From Gnetum montanum (Eukaryota > Streptophyta > Gnetopsida > Gnetales > Gnetaceae), in NCBI GenBank assembly GCA_015680685.1, contig MNCI01000970.1, positions 356,125-420,124 of the forward strand: a stretch of DNA of 64,000 bases. Reading direction: 5' to 3'. The first letter of the stretch is position 1, and each line of letters begins with the position of its first letter. The translations under genes were made by a program, and so were the position numbers. Positions 25,996-37,770 of this stretch are shown here, one piece after another. The notes beneath the pieces are model-generated. The model worked only from the letters and a program-made list of their open reading frames with translations, did not search any database and had not been told where the DNA came from.

Positions 25996-26376
25996 AATAT
26001 GAATGACTACAAAAATGAGCTTGAACCTTGATATGAACCTTGACAACCACATACTAATATGGTTTAGACTTGGTGCCAAAGAATTCCTTATGTACTTGCT
26101 CCACAATTACAGTGTAATCATATGGTCACACTTGGCTGTAGATGTTGCAATCATAATCATGGAGACTTTCATGGTGGGGTCTTTTAACTATGTTTTGAAG
26201 TTCATTTTTGATGATCTTAACACCCAAAGAAAGATAAAGAAAAATAATACTTCATATTCTGTGGGAGGGTGAAGATTATCACAAATCTAGGAGATGCCAG
26301 AGTACTCCTAGCACAATGCTGACAACACCTTGATGTTGGGCCATTGCATAAACACTCTATTCCAAAACCTAACAGT
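25996..26376 (+). pseudogene. FCP1/NIF-like phosphatase domain fragment (tentative)
   Basis: The frame at 26003-26272 contains FRLGAKEFLMYLLHNYSVII followed by WSH. This resembles the segment RPG..EFL......V.IWS of the FCP1/NIF (small C-terminal-domain phosphatase) family, a HAD-type Ser/Thr phosphatase. Further on, about 26310-26345, DNTLMLGH may correspond to the family NTLL(I/V)DD motif with both aspartates lost. The N-terminal catalytic DxDGT motif was not found, and stops occur at 26272 and after. A good splice donor (GTAAGT) lies at about 26378 and an acceptor (TTATAG) at about 26462, so it may derive from an intron-containing host gene. The call rests on a short motif only. Confidence 0.4.
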
Positions 26377-26462
26377 GTAAGTATGATTTTAAACTGGTAT
26401 GTTTTATCTATTTTTGGTTTTAGTGTTATTTTTTCTAATGGTTTTGTGCTTTGGTTTTTATA

Positions 26463-26674
26463 GGTATAAGGTGTGCCATGGAGGATTGGTGAGAAATAAC
26501 CAAACCTTGTTTATGGCTTGTACAACTTTGGAGGAGTTTAGACAAGGTGAGATCATTAGAGTGCAAGTGCTTGACCAACTTGATGATGAGTTTGGTAGGT
26601 ACCTCATGCAGCACTTCTGCCTATACCAAGCATGTATAGCTACTAATCATGCACATGCATGGTGGGCTCATTGA
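26463..26674 (+). pseudogene. unidentified coding-like segment after a possible intron
   Basis: An open frame follows the TTTTTATAG acceptor-like site and includes CHGGLVRNNQTLFMACTTLE and WWAH. The amino-acid composition looks protein-like rather than random, but I recognise no family. It may be the next exon of the phosphatase-like fragment, by position only. Confidence 0.3.
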
Positions 26675-27029
26675 GACCTAGAAGCATGTATGCTACTTCT
26701 GCCTAATGCTTCAGCTTGCCAAAGCTTGTTTTGTGCAAGTTCTTAAAGTGTGGTTAATGGTTTTTAGTTTTTGTGTTATAGTTCTTTTTGATTTTTTAAA
26801 GTTTTAAAGTTTTTAGTTTTTTGAGTTTAAATTTTTGGTTTTATGTTTTTTATTGATTTTTTGTAAGGATAATTGGTCAACTATGTTGTGTCATAGATTT
26901 TATGTGTTAGTCTTCAATTACCATGACTATTTTAGGCCATTTTGAGGAGAAAATTCAACTCAAATGGGGTAATGTAGAGTTATCATAGGAATGATTGGCA
27001 AAATGAGCTCTTGAGGATGTCCAACAGAG

Positions 27030-27830
27030 GCTTATTGATGTATGTTTATTTGACCTTTTCATGTTGCCTAGCCCATCGATGTTACTTGCAAAGATGTTGA
27101 ATGTGATTACCTCTTTTGATCATCAAATTTATCACTTGCATTCATGGTTTTCCTATGGTGTAAAGGTATTTGTTAAAGAAGGGATGGATATCGATCATAG
27201 AGAGAAAATGGGGGCTTGGCTTAACTGTCCTCTTGGTGCTACATTGTATTTTAGCAAGTGTAAAGTTGAGGAAGCTAATGAGACATATCCACTTTTCTGC
27301 TGTAGAGATTTTCCCATATTACTATTGCAAAAGAAAATCATAGGGGTTTAACAGGCTTGGACAATAAAAAAGGTGTTAACTGATGGCACAAGGTTTAAAT
27401 GGGCTACTTTTTTAGTCAATGGGCTATGGGATGAAGTTTGAAAACTCAGTAATAACTTGACTTCATATATGACATGCATTTCATGTTTTTCTATACATAC
27501 CTTAGAAGGTTCATAGAGTTCTTGGTGATTAGGAAGAATGACAAGTGGGTAACACATGATGCTTTCCAACTTTCCAAGCCTTGGTCAAGACACATCATAG
27601 AGATGATGTATTGTGAAGATCCACTTGTGGAGAACATGAGTGAATCATTGTCTATTATCACTAAGAATTTTAGTGGTATGGGTGATTGTTCCCCTAATAG
27701 CATGGGATGGAGCCCTAGGTTGCATGTGGTAATGCAAAGAAAGCAAAAAGGGTACACATAGAAGTAGATGACATTGCTAGGGAAAAGATGAAGAGGCCAC
27801 AAGCTAAATAAAATGCTCTTGTTGTTAAAC
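27030..27830 (+). pseudogene. unidentified broken coding region between elements E and F
   Basis: Two plus-strand frames (27061-27351 and 27474-27761) read as plausible protein: SFDHQIYHLHSWFSYGVKVF and HREKMGAWLNCPLGATLYFS in the first; RKNDKWVTHDAFQLSKPWSR in the second. Between them, about 27380-27440, another frame gives DGTRFKWATFLVNGLWDEV. Together they look like one ancestral protein broken by frameshifts. I do not recognise the family; a retroelement gag or a captured host gene are both possible. Confidence 0.35.
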
Positions 27831-28599
27831 CAGCCAGCACGTAAGAAGTTGGCCATCAGACTTAACTAAGTCAATGGATCTATTGAAGGTATATATATTT
27901 TTATATTTTTACATTTTCAATTTTGCATTCTTTTTCTTATTATGTTTTTTAGTTATATTTTTTTTTGTTAAAACATGTTTACTAATTTGTTTCATTTTTG
28001 TTGGATTTAGTTTGTTGTAGGGAAGAAATAGGAGCTAGTTGTCCAAACTATCACAAAGGAGGAACAATAATGCAAGGAAGAAGAGGAAAGGACATCTAGA
28101 GAATCTCTAGATGCTATGTATTTGATCTTTGATTATTTGCCTCAAGAAGGTAATCATTTGATGGATGTGCCTCATGATTTTCTTGGTAAACTTCAATGTT
28201 GTGTATGTTTATGTTTTTACTTTTGGACACTTTTGTTGTAGAGTGTATTTGATGGTTATGGTCATTGCAATGCATGAGCCTCTTCTAGAAGCATCAACAT
28301 CTACATTCTATCCCTTGCTTTGGGTGGAGGCACTAGACAAGATAGAGTTCATGTAGGGAATGGTAGATTACATTGTTGACAGATTGTAATAGATAGTTCC
28401 TGAAGTTGGTAAGTTCATTGTTTTTTTTTTCATTATTTTAATTTTTAAATATTTATGTGTTTTTATGTTTTTAGACTACATAGTTTCATGATTTTTAAGT
28501 GTTTTTAATTTTTTTGTTATATCTTTATTTTTTACTATTTTTATGTGTTTTTGGCTATGAAAATGTCCAAAGTTAGATGGGATTTTACACTACTTCTGT

Positions 28600-31500
28600 G
28601 GAGCCTAGGCACTCACACATTTACAACATGACTAGGAAAAATCCACAATTCTAAATCAAAGTCCCAAGAACTCAAATGTTGTAAAAATTTACCAAAAAGA
28701 AATTTGAAATTGTGCATTCCAAAAAGAAATTAATCAATGTAGGCCCCCAGGGCTAGAAAAAAAATATGAATTTTTTTTTTAAAATTATTTGGAACCATAG
28801 ATGAAGTAAACATTACCAAAACAACCTAGATTAACCATCAGTGTTGCACTAGGAAAAACCCTGAATTTGCCAAAAGTTTACAAAGATAACCCTAGTTTAT
28901 AGTCAACTGACTATAGAAAAAAATCATACAAAATTTTAAAAAATGCAAACATGGCTGAAAACCCCTTGACATTGCATCTACCCTTCCTAGAGATTGAGGA
29001 CACTAATCATATGTGGCCAAAATCTTGCCAATGCTACTGGTCTAGCGTAGAAAAAATTGCAAACCTCAGAAAACAAGCCTATAGCCAAATTTGAATTTTT
29101 TTTAAAAAAATCCAAATTCACTTCTGTGATAGCATAAAATCCCTAAAAAATCATCCTATGCAATCGAAATTTGAAAATCTTGTCACAGATGGGCTAGAAA
29201 AAACTCAAAACATTGCCTATCTAAGCTAGGGAAATAAGAAAAATGTAGAAAAAAATTGGTACTTAGGAGACAAAGATCCTTCTTCCATAGATAGATTTGG
29301 AAGCCTTGAAACAATCCTTATAGTCTCCTCTACCTCCTCTAGCCCTAGATTTTGGCTTGTTGATCCATTTTTTCTTCACCATGGCTACCAAATTTTGGAA
29401 ATTTTATCCTTGGCTACTACAATGAGATGCTTAAAATTCCTGAGTTTGCTCCAACATGCTAAGCATAGGAGGTAGAAAAGGCCCAATTAGTTTGTGTACA
29501 TTGTGAAAATGAGTTTATAATTCCAAGTCTAGCTCTCTCATGCTAGACAAGGGAAATTAAAAGTGTAATTAGCTTCCAATGCTGGGCTTTGGTGGTAAAA
29601 TATCCTTTCTAGCCCCCATACATTGTGTATATTTTTTTACATACACTATGAATTATCCTTGACATGCTGTGGATGGGAAATTAAAAATGAAATTACATCC
29701 ATATGCTAATTTTTGATGGAAAATTTGATTTTTCTAGTCCACACGCTATAAACATGGTTAATTTTGGTGATGTGTGGGCTCCATAGACATGGGAAAAATA
29801 CCTAGGGTTTTACATACTAGCTCATATGTTGGGGGAGGGAAAATAGAGAATGAAATTAAGTTCATACACTATGTTTTGATGAAGATTTCTGGTTTCCTAT
29901 TCCCACATGGTATCAATGTAGTTAATTTTGGTCATAGGTGGGTCGCATAGATCATGTGAAAAATTACTAAGGGCTTCACATGCTGGGGATGAGAAATTAG
30001 CTATGGAATTAATTTCATATGCTAGCATGTCTTGGTAAATTAATTTTTCTTGTTCCATACATTACCCATAAAACTTCCATATGCTATGTAGTGGGCCCCA
30101 TAGATCCTAAGAAAGATCGCCAAGGGTTTCATATGTTGTCAATGTGAAATTGATTGGGAAATTATGTTATACACTGGTCATATGCTACTCCAGCTTATTT
30201 GGTAGCTTGTGAACTTGTGCATACATTGCTCATATGCTGCACAAGTGTATGGGGTAGCTTATGTGACATAAACAAGTTATCGACTTGGTCAATATTGCCC
30301 ATGCATTGCCCAAGATGGTCAAACACACTATGAACATATTCCAAGATGTTCATAAGCTACCAACCCAAGTCCCACATGCAGAGGATCTACCCCATGCTAC
30401 GCTACGCTATGCAGCGTAACAGGGTGTTATGCTACGCTATGCTATGCAGCGTAACACCCTAGGCTATCCATAAGCTATTGATCTAGGTCTCAAATGTTGT
30501 GGAGCTAATTTAGGATGCTAACACACTATCACATTGGCTAATACACATTGGGAATGGGAATATTTAAACTTTTGTAGCTTATTTGACCTAAAAACTCATT
30601 ATTTTACTCATTTATAACATGTTTTGATTGAATTCTAGCTTACTTTGATCATATAATGATCCAAAAAATAAATAATATTATTTATTACATTATTTTTGCA
30701 TTATTTAGCATTGTTTGATCTCATTTTACCTCATTTTGACATCATTCGATCCTTATTTTACCTTGTTTTATCTAGTTTTCCCTTGTTGTAACCATGATTT
30801 ACCTTATTTTACTTTGTTTGAACCTTTTTTTTGCTTTATTATGCTCTATTATTACATTATTTTGTATTATTTTAACTTTCTTTAACAAAGTATATCATGC
30901 ACATGCCACTTGATGTGCTTATGTTGAAATGTAGGATTGAGCTAGGAAGATGAGGAGGCAATTCAACTAGCCTTTAACCCTAAGTGGACCCTTTTGGTGA
31001 TGTTGTTTGACCAAATTGATCTTGAATTCCTAAACCTTAAGCTTGAAAGCCTTTTGACCATGTAGCCTTAATGCCCTAGAGTGGCTTGGCTGCTCTTACT
31101 CTTAAGGCTAGAACCATCACAATGGATTCCTTGGTCAAATTCCCCATTTCAATCCATAATGGTGAGGAAGAAATCCTGAAACTAAGCTTTTCACTAGAAT
31201 CTTAGTTTGCATAGGCATGATCAAATCCTTACAAGGAAAAGTCTTCACATGGTCCTTATTACATCTAATGTTGATATGTTTATTTATAGTGTTATTGGCC
31301 TATATTTGTAGATTTGAACAAGCATGTGACATTGATTGATCCTAGTATTCTGCAACAAGCAAACCTACATGATCTTCTATCTTTTTGGCATCTCAAATCA
31401 CTACAAACTTTGTATAACTTTGCAAAGTAAGAATACAATGTTCTCAAGTTTTTCCAATTGTATCTCATGGTGGCCCATGTTTGCTTGTTATTACATGTAA

Positions 31501-33420
31501 CCTTATTGTAATATCTAGTTTCTTTGACTTGTTTCTTTTTTTCTCCAAGTTGTGTTTGTAGGATGACCCTGAAGTCATTATAAAGGTGTGACTCATTATA
31601 GCAGTGAGTTACTATGTGAGCTTGATACACAAGATTTGACTAGCTTGTTTAATCATGTTGATAGTGCTTACCTAATATCATTTCCATTACCCCTTCTAAG
31701 CCATAACCTTGTAACTAAACTTGAACCCTCCTTACCTTACTAACAATGGATGGAAACCTATGTTTGACATTCATGTACCATGGCCATGTGACATCTTTTA
31801 CAACATTCTCAATCAATCAAGTTTGCTGAATTTTGAACACTTATCATTCAACCAAGAAATAAAAGTTTGGCTTTGGCAATGAAACCCAAGGAAGGTTTCA
31901 CTTCCACAAAAATAAAAAAATAAGAAAAAAGGGGGAGAATGCCAAGAAATCCAAGAGGCCAATGTAGCTTAGAGTTAAATAAATGGCTCAGAAAATAAAA
32001 AAAAATGAAAAAAATGAATGGGCCAAATGGCTAAAATAGGCTAATACCAAAAGACCAATTTCTCCAAATCTAGGCACATGTAACCAGTTAAATCAAGCAT
32101 GAAGCATAAAGACCTTGTTAGCCATTTAGCAAATCACTATGCTATGACCATGATGTCAAAACATTTGAAATTATTTGTTAGCCTATTTGGCCATTCTCTC
32201 ATAGCCAATGTAGTTATTACCTCACTCCTCATTCTTATCTTCACGTGTTGACCTTATTTCACCATCATGAGCACTCATTGACATGATTCAGCAACTACAG
32301 AATCAAGTGTGAAGAGGGAGCATTGGTGATGAATCCAAGATAATGTTTCAAATTCTTTGTTGTCTTTTGGATCAATCTTCAAAAAATCAACAAAGAGGGG
32401 CCATTGAAACATCTTAAGGAAAATTCATGTTGCAAATAGAGAAGCCTAGTAAGCTAGATTTTTAATTCTAATTTTGATTAGATTCAAGAGCAAGAACAAT
32501 TACCTTGTTTTTCCTTAAAAAAATGTTAATTTATGATATTATTTCAGCAAAATTCTAGACCCTTTTTAGCATGTAAAATGAAATTCATGACTAACACATT
32601 GTGAATTTCATTATGCTAGCATATTTAAGCTAAAATGTTAAAAACACTGCCAATTATAGCACAAAAGGTCAAAATCGCTAGTGACCCATTCACTATAGTT
32701 TTGGACCATGAGAATGGTCCAAAAGTGCTATGTAATGGCCTAAGACACATGCCAGAACATAATTGACATAAAAATAGCAAATTAGAGGCATATTTAAGCT
32801 AGATTTAATACCATTTTTTGGATCTTTGGGAGGTAATGTTTTGGTAGATCTTTTGCCATAATAGGCTTTTTGGCAGATCTTTTCAACACATAGAGAAGAA
32901 ACTTTCTTGGAAAAAAGATAGACCTTTTGTTAGAAAATTAGCATTGAAATTATTGTAGATTTTGCAAGCTTCCCAGTGTTGATTTTTGAGAACAAAGTGA
33001 GCCTATAGTAGCATTTTTTATGGAGTGAAAATTCAAATGTAGAACACACCCTGCCTCTTGTACTAGATCTTAAAAGATATTTTCTATTCTTAGATTGTGA
33101 AATCCTTGATCTGTACTCTCTAAACTTATTTTACAATGATTTTTTTACAACACTTAATATAAAGTTTGCAGTTGTTATTTTGGCTACATTATTTCCCTCT
33201 CTCTCCATTCTCAGTTTAGCATTGAATCATTGTTCCATAGATTACAACTCATTTTTCATTTACTACATTTGGTAATATATTTTCTAAGTCCTTAGGTGAT
33301 GGAAAACATCACATGAGATGCCTTAGATCCTTTTGAGGCATGTGAATTCTAGGTTTAAAACTGGATACATGGATTCTTTTGATTTTCTAGCATTGGTTTT
33401 TTTTCATTGTTACAACTCGG
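28600..33420 (+). mobile_element. Element F: pol-deleted relative of element E
   Basis: Collinear with E in inverse orientation: 5' region 28600-30600, short AT array 30650-30900, linker 30950-31250, 3' region 31255-33420. The linker matches E around 21690-21430 (DLEP(E)SL.. region; CTAAACTAAG, CACTAGAATCTTAG). The sequence then jumps to the equivalent of E 18267 (CCTTATTACATCTAA). RT, RNase H and integrase, about 3.15 kb in E, are absent. The 3' region matches E near 17100-17150 (CAACAAAGAGGGGCCATTGA) and 16400-16320 (GAACACACCCTGCCTC) as well as near the far end. F is non-autonomous. Exact LTR ends and target duplication are unresolved. Confidence 0.65.
30394..30460. repeat. nested direct and inverted repeat, potential hairpin
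   Basis: CTACGCTATGCAGCGTAAC and a variant occur twice in 67 bases. In addition AGGGTGTTATGCT (30421-30433) pairs with AGCGTAACACCCT (30448-30460), a 13-base stem with one T-G wobble and a 14-base loop. It is CpG-rich within very AT-rich surroundings. The function is unknown; the origin may be replication slippage. Confidence 0.65.
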
Positions 33421-33633
33421 TCCAACATCTACATGCTTATCACATCGATGTCCATGCCTACAACCTATCATTACTAAATAAAATAATAAGCCATTTGGAA
33501 TTCCATCAACCTATTGTTATAATACCAACATGAAAGACTCTCATGTCTAACCCTAGACAAAAGAGCATTACATCAAGTCAAACCCTTAATATCTTAGGTC
33601 ATGACAAGAGAAAGTCTAAGAAGTCATGCTAGC
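33421..33633. other. short spacer ending in target duplication
   Basis: No gene seen. It ends with CTAGC (33629-33633), the left target-site duplication of solo LTR C. Confidence 0.5.
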
Positions 33634-34533
33634 TGATGAGTCATGAATTTGTTGATAGCCATGATATCGCACCCATGATATCGCACCCACGATAATGCAC
33701 CCATGATATCGCACTTGTGATATCGCATCCATGATCTCATTGTCGATGTGATATTGTAGCCTAGCTACGATATTGCATACATGATATTGCAGCCTGTCTA
33801 CTCATCTATAAATAAGAGGTAGGCAGATCCGATAGGCAGTTGTTAGTCGGTTTTAGTTTAAGAATTTTGATTTCTTTCTCTCCCTTTTCCTCCCAGTGTA
33901 TGCCCACAATGTGGTGATTGTAATTGTATGACATCCTTTATTCGAGTGTGACGTACTTGGACACATACATGACCGGAAATAGAGATCAAGATTAATTCAT
34001 TGTAGCATTCACTTAGTTTAATTGTTATTGTTATTTATTTATTGCTTTCCTAGTTAATCTCTCTCACCATTAAAATCATGTTAAAACATGGAATGAGTAT
34101 GACTTGATTACGAGCATTTAAGTGTGACTACTTGATATCCTAGTAACGTATCTAGGAGTGCTTAAGTAACATGCGCTTGGTAATCCCAGTGGTAGCTGTG
34201 CACGAAGTCCAAGATGTGTACGGATAAACAAGGAATGGATGCTCATCGCACTTAGGCTAGTTTAGATTCTCTCACCCTTCTCTCCTAGCTTAGTTAATAT
34301 TACTTTCCATTGCCTTCAGGAGTAGCATTAGATTAGAAATCCATCATACACCTCACTCTGGACTAAACCATACGTGACAAAGCTAATACTAGTCCAGGTG
34401 GTAAGATAGCGAACTACAACCTAAGGCTAATTGTCTAGATGCCACAACTAGTCCATCTGCGGACTTCGACCGGATTGCGCGTGTAACGCTTCTATTCGTA
34501 TGATTGAGTGTAGGGGTACCTCACCACTCATCA
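33634..34533 (+). mobile_element. Solo LTR C (TGATGAG...CTCATCA family)
   Basis: A 900-bp solo LTR. It begins TGATGAG, ends CTCATCA (inverted termini) and is flanked by the 5-bp duplication CTAGC at 33629-33633 and 34534-34538. Inside, in order: degenerate GATATCGC repeats (33658-33800), TATA box TATAAATAAGAGG at about 33807, and GAGTATGACTTGATTACGAG and related U5 sequence shared with LTRs A and D. There is no internal region, so the element was probably lost by LTR-LTR recombination. Confidence 0.9.
33658..33735 (+). repeat. 16-bp direct repeats CCATGATATCGCACC in solo LTR C
   Basis: Four to five near-identical units of (C)CCATGATATCGCA in tandem, then degenerate ones to about 33800. This is the C-specific form of the GATATCGC cluster that precedes the TATA box in all LTRs of this family. 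Confidence 0.85.
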
Positions 34534-34538
34534 CTAGC

Positions 34539-37500
34539 AAAGCATAGAAAAAAGAGTGAAAGAGATAACATGATACCATGACCAAAAGAAACCAAATTAA
34601 AATAGCTTCATGTGATGAGATAAATATAAAGTGCTATCTATATAAAATTATGAAAATTCAAAATTCATGAATAAAATATCAAATGTTAACAATAAGTATA
34701 ACAATAGAAACAGAAATACATAATATGCTCAAGATGAATATCCATCTTTATCATAATGAATATACATAGAATAAGCCTAAGATAATGCTAAAAAATGTAA
34801 ATGTGCCAATACAACTATAAATCAACATTTTGCATTTCATGGTCATCTTGTTTCTACTAGCCCTAATGATTTGAATATAAGATTTGGGTTTAGTATTAAT
34901 TAAGTACTTTTAGCACCTTCTCTGGATCATTTGAGGATAAGCATTCATGGATGAGGGCTAGGCAAGGATACTTCAAGCTACAAGCACACATTTGTACACA
35001 TAATATACATTACACAATGTAATGGAACATGAACATCATTAGTCCAGATCCATAATAAATAACCATACTCTTTATCCCATCAACTAGACATTCACATGAA
35101 TCAATGCTCTAGCGTACTACACATAGTATAGCATATGAAATTTTTGACACATACTTGACCAGATTTAGCATTAGTCCATCATTTTTATCATTGCTAATTA
35201 TAATTATATCACTACCATTTAACAAATATCATGCATATGAATTTTTTTTCAATCTAAACTGTCCCTAGTGGAAGATAGTCATAATTTGCTCACAACTATA
35301 AATGTTAGAGTATTCTAACAAAACCTTTAATGTTAAGGAATTATTAAAATGCTAGTAGAGTACTGAATATTCCCACTTTTCTATAGGGTGAGCCCTATAG
35401 CAAGAGCCTCATAAATGCATCTCAATGTTAGGATAGGTCCACATCATCCACAATGCTGATCATCAACTGCTCATACATCTTAACACTAGCTCCTATCGAA
35501 CATGCTTTTACATAGTCATAGAGACATATGATTACCATTAATGGTGAAGAATCGATCATAAAAGTATTCTCACATGATAAAAATTGCTATGGCTCTCAAA
35601 AAAACATGTCAAATATTCAACCTACACCTAATACTACACAAAATGCCTCTAATAAAATTTGAGACCTAGAACTCATCTACTATGGCTTAGTTGACATAAA
35701 GAACATAGAAACAAAAAAATTGGTAGACCATGCCCTTATCACTACCTATGGTTATACTCAATTTATCATCAACATCTAAAAGATTCTAAAATGGTAAACT
35801 AACCTTAACCATGACCTGACCACAACTTGTTGCAAACTTGTGGCTACGTAGATATGCTTTATTATCAAAAATAGAGACTTTTCTTCACATTATTAGACAT
35901 TTTAGTCAATAAAAACCTAATCATGATCTCATCATAAGCTATTATTAGTGGAAATAGTTAGAGAATAGGACTCATGATGAGCTCATGCTGATGACGCAAA
36001 TGTCAATTTTGTTAAAAATCAACACCAAACAATACATAGATGATTCAAGATCATTAAATGATCATATCAATAGGTACATGACATAAAAAATGACCAACCA
36101 CACATTACTGAACAATAAGGAAAATGTTCAAAATTCAAAAAAGTAAGAAATTAAAATGTGAACTCTTAACTGACCATTCTCATGGAAAATTTAAAATTTT
36201 AGCAAATGTATAAAAGCTGTTAAGAATACTATCAAGACAAGAATAGTGCCATCAAATAACAAGTGAAACATGCAATACCTATATCTAAAATATGAGAATT
36301 ATGTAATCAAAATAAAACCTGCATGAGTAAGAAATCATCGTAGTTCATAAATTCCTATCTATACAAAGCAAGATCCATTCACAAAATAATAAATGCACAT
36401 AACAAATTTTTTTAATAAAATCCAGAAACCCATTAGTATTGCATGAAATCTACTAAACCATAAAATACAAGAGAAAATGCCAAGAATTCTCATTTGAAAA
36501 TAGTGCATAAAAACCAAAAATATGAGCACATAAACAACCATGCATGTACTAGCATATATGAGCATTGTAGTACACGATTCATGAGCCTATAAGTAGAAGT
36601 CCATTACCATAAGACTTCAATTCAACAAAGCTTCTACTTCTAGCTAATAAATGCAAGAAGTACCTAATAAAATGGATATGTGAAGTTTTTATGACAATGA
36701 AATGAATATGTAGGATTTTTATGAAAGAATTATATTATTTCTAACCTAAGCAAAACTACCAATTTGTAAAAGAAATCCAAGAAAAGCTAATCTAAGCTTC
36801 ACTTCACTTGTAAGAAATTCTTCTAATCAAATCTACTATATGAAACATACCAAAAAAATGTGCACTTCTACACATAAATTTAAACTAATAAAATATCATT
36901 TACTAAAATCAATTTATATAAAAGTTATAATCCACTCTTTCACATAATTAGGCTAATAAAATATTAAAAAGTACAATTAATATAATAATTCACACAAAGA
37001 ACATAGGAACATACACATGAAGCTATCACTACTAAAGATACCTATGGAACACCAACTTGGCATAAAAAATTAACAAGCTCATCTAACTAGGTCAGTACAA
37101 AATCCATGCATCAAATAATTGTCATATAATAAGCATAAGTAAAAATTAACTAAATCATAAATACACTACCATAATATATAGTATGATGTCATACATTACA
37201 CATATAAGATCTATAATTTAAAAGCATAAAGGAAATATCACTTTAACATAGAAAAAGTTACTAACAATAGTATTTCAAAATATAAGGTATTACAAATAAG
37301 ATTTCTACTTAGGAAGATAATTATCATGGTATGTCTTGAGTTTTTGAATCTTCCTTCTTCACCTCTTGTTGTCAACTCTTTATTCTAGTCTTTGTTTCTT
37401 GTTTCATATTTTGGTTTTTATGACAACTTTTTACTCTACACAAACATGCACCCTTAATAATTTAATGGTAGTTGACAAAAATAAATATAGCATTTTTTGT

Positions 37501-37765
37501 TACTAAACAATTAAATTTAAAATATCTAGAGCTTTTGTTAATGCCAAGTAGCTTACGAATTAACTTCTTAAATACGAATTTTTTTCCATACACCTTTTGC
37601 AATAAAAATTACTTTATCTTTTTATTATTTGTTCAGAAAGTTCATAATTCTAATTGTTTTTTTAATTGATATATAGGTGCAACCCAAAATATTCTAATAC
37701 TCAAACACATGACTAAAATATAGCATATACTGATGATGCATTGAAACATAAAAAACATCATAAAC
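34539..37765. other. 3.2 kb AT-rich region, nothing recognisable
   Basis: Very AT-rich on both strands. The short open frames show no family motif, and I found no terminal repeats, tRNA or tandem array. It is probably old, decayed transposon sequence. Confidence 0.5.
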
Positions 37766-37770
37766 TCCAT
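37766..37770. repeat. left target-site duplication of element A (TCCAT)
   Basis: TCCAT immediately precedes TGATGAG at 37771 and is repeated at 45136-45140 after the right LTR. This supports A as a single, intact insertion. Confidence 0.85.

Noticed and set aside
33657-33800. CRISPR-like array (regular GATATCGC repeats)
   Set aside because: The repeats are short (about 16 bp), have no unique spacers, lie in an LTR promoter and the DNA is from a plant.
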